A stretch of 7,494 nt of DNA, taken from assembly GCA_964614215.1 (NCBI GenBank), contig CAZTKP010000127.1, positions 1 to 7,494 on the forward strand. Reading direction: 5' to 3'. Within the stretch, counting starts at the first letter, position 1. Each line of letters opens with the position of its first letter. A program made the translations under genes and the position numbers. Under the pieces are notes generated by a model. The model worked only from the letters and a program-made list of their open reading frames with translations. It ran no database searches and had not been told where the DNA came from. Source of the stretch: CAZTKP01 sp964614215. GTDB lineage: Bacteria > UBP6 > UBA1177. Of the stretch, positions 6,417-7,494 are shown in pieces.

Positions 6417-6445
6417 ATCTTATTTGATTAGGTCGACTAAGTCAA
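6417..6445 (-). promoter_or_regulatory. Sigma70-type promoter for the propeller gene
   Basis: On the - strand, TTGACT (6445-6440, 5 of 6 to consensus) and TAAGAT (6422-6417, 4 of 6) are exactly 17 bases apart, about 31 bases before the propeller start codon. The spacer carries TTAG-N5-CTAA (6429-6441), a short dyad that could be an operator. No terminator hairpin separates this promoter from the upstream aminopeptidase gene, so read-through from that gene is also possible. Confidence 0.6.
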
Positions 6446-6460
6446 GCGGAAAAGGAGGGG

Positions 6461-7494
6461 TTATTCACCGTAAAAGAATCTAAGAGCTTCAAACATGTAG
6501 AAGTGGTCGAGTGTTCCGGCAGTTTCGCGGACTGAGTGCATTGCCCACATTGCGTTTCCTACATCAATTCCCTTAATTCCGAGAGCTGCTGTGCTCATTG
6601 GTCCTATTGTGCTTCCGGAAGGCACATCTGATCTGTTAGCCATTTTCTGAAAAGGAACGCCTGCTTTTTCACAGATTCTTTCAAACTCCGCACTTGTCTG
6701 AGATGTCGTTGCGTACCTGAAAGTTGCGCTCATTTTTATTACCGGACCTTTGTTAAGCAGCGGCATGTAGGCTGGATCATGCTTTTCCTTAAAATTCGGA
6801 TGAACTGCGTGAGCTCCGTCGGCACTTACAAGAAAACTGTTTGAAATTGCACGGAAGTAGTCATCCTTTCCATTTGAAGTAACTGCAACGATCCTCTGAA
6901 GTGTTGAAGCCATGAAATTTGAATCAGCACCCATCGGTGTTTTTGATCCGATCTCCTCATTGTCGTAAAATGCTGCAACGGTTGTAGCTTTCGGTGCATC
7001 AACTACAAGGAATGATTTGAGAATTGCGTGGCACATCTGGAGGTTGTCAAGTCTGCCGCAACTGAAAAGCTCTTCATTCATTCCCGTAAATGTTCCCTTT
7101 TGCAGATCGACAGCATAAACATCCATTGAATGAATGTTCTTTTCGTCTTCTTTTATTTCTTTTGCGATGAGATTTTTAAGAACATTCTCTTCTTTGCTGT
7201 CAGCACTCAGAATTACCTGAAAATGATTCTGTGCATTGAACTCAAAACCTTTATTCGCTTCACGGTTAAGATGAATTGCAACGCTTGGAAGGACTGCGAC
7301 AGGTTTGTTGATGAAAACGAATTTCGGATGAAATTTTCCAGCTTTCTTTACCATGACTCTTCCGGCAATTCCCAGATCCCGGTCAAACCAGGTGGTAAGA
7401 AGCGGTCCGCCGTAAACTTCCGTTGCAACTCTTACGCACCCTGCCGATTTGTTCTCACTTTCAGCCTTGAGCTTTAAAAGAGGGCTGTCAGTGT
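6461..7494 (-). CDS. apeB: M18 family aspartyl aminopeptidase (N-terminus outside window)
   Basis: A cytoplasmic dinuclear zinc aminopeptidase of family M18, which removes N-terminal acidic residues and forms large dodecameric shells. The frame is open beyond the internal ATG at 7354 to the window edge. The extra 46 codons encode family sequence, including TDSPLLKLK, EVYGGPLLTTWFDRDLGIAGRV, so the gene is partial and the ATG at 7354 is not the start. The two edge bases complete a codon compatible with the zinc-ligand His of 'HTDSP'. Counting from the Met at 7354, further predicted ligands and catalytic residues are D103 in GRLDNL, E133-E134 in DNEEIGS, D179 in SADGAHAVHPN and H273 in AMHSVRE. 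343 residues are visible; roughly 85-100 more are expected upstream for a full M18 enzyme. It ends 15 bases before the -35 of the propeller promoter. Confidence 0.95.
   Translation of the reverse strand, partial: TDSPLLKLKAESENKSAGCVRVATEVYGGPLLTTWFDRDLGIAGRVMVKKAGKFHPKFVFINKPVAVLPSVAIHLNREANKGFEFNAQNHFQVILSADSKEENVLKNLIAKEIKEDEKNIHSMDVYAVDLQKGTFTGMNEELFSCGRLDNLQMCHAILKSFLVVDAPKATTVAAFYDNEEIGSKTPMGADSNFMASTLQRIVAVTSNGKDDYFRAISNSFLVSADGAHAVHPNFKEKHDPAYMPLLNKGPVIKMSATFRYATTSQTSAEFERICEKAGVPFQKMANRSDVPSGSTIGPMSTAALGIKGIDVGNAMWAMHSVRETAGTLDHFYMFEALRFFYGE

Noticed and set aside
6386..6460. Intrinsic terminator after the aminopeptidase gene
   Set aside because: No GC-rich stem followed by a U-tract is visible between the stop at 6461 and the promoter at 6445.
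7352..7354. ATG as start of the aminopeptidase gene
   Set aside because: Family-conserved sequence (TDSP..., YGGPLLTTWFDRDL) continues in frame upstream to the window edge, so this Met is internal (AGRVMVKK).

Overview
This is an AT-rich bacterial window, densely coded, with no gap over 300 bases (the largest is about 105 bases, between the coaX start and the propeller gene). The lineage cannot be fixed from sequence alone. A conserved uncharacterised protein ending in an 'NPKTPL'-type repeat domain, an exported repeat protein with a very Asp/Glu-rich tail, and a Cys-Gly-Cys C-terminus together suggest a Gram-negative 'deltaproteobacterial/Myxococcota-like' or related candidate phylum. I hold that loosely.

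Left edge (1-1016, + strand): the end of an abortive-infection / type IV toxin-antitoxin operon. The last 25 codons of an AbiEi-like antitoxin overlap the TTG start of a complete AbiEii-type nucleotidyltransferase toxin. This operon runs head-on into the next block with only one base between the two stop codons.

Middle (1018-4000, - strand): a tightly packed housekeeping operon transcribed right to left: coaX (type III pantothenate kinase, coenzyme A synthesis), then an uncharacterised 346-residue protein, then xseA (large subunit of exonuclease VII). The first pair overlap by 1 base (TAATG) and the second by 4 bases (ATGA), so all three are probably co-transcribed and translationally coupled. 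xseB is not in the window.

Right (4106-6385, - strand): a 759-residue exported protein with a Sec signal peptide and about 13.5 tandem repeats of about 47 residues of the 'AGxF...AkWdGxxWxxlG' type (predicted beta-propeller blades). An acidic linker and a short tail ending GCGCTIIL follow. It has a good sigma70-type promoter at 6417-6445. The gap between it and coaX carries two copies of the same dyad, TTTGAG...CTCAAA, one overlapping the coaX ribosome-binding site.

Right edge (6461-7494, - strand): an M18-family aspartyl aminopeptidase (apeB-like). Its reading frame stays open to the window edge, so its N-terminus lies outside.

The most distinctive items are the double-propeller-like surface protein with its Cys-Gly-Cys tail, the paired dyads before coaX, the unknown coaX-xseA linker gene, and the AbiE module abutting xseA. 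I found no RNA gene, CRISPR array, insertion sequence or attachment site.
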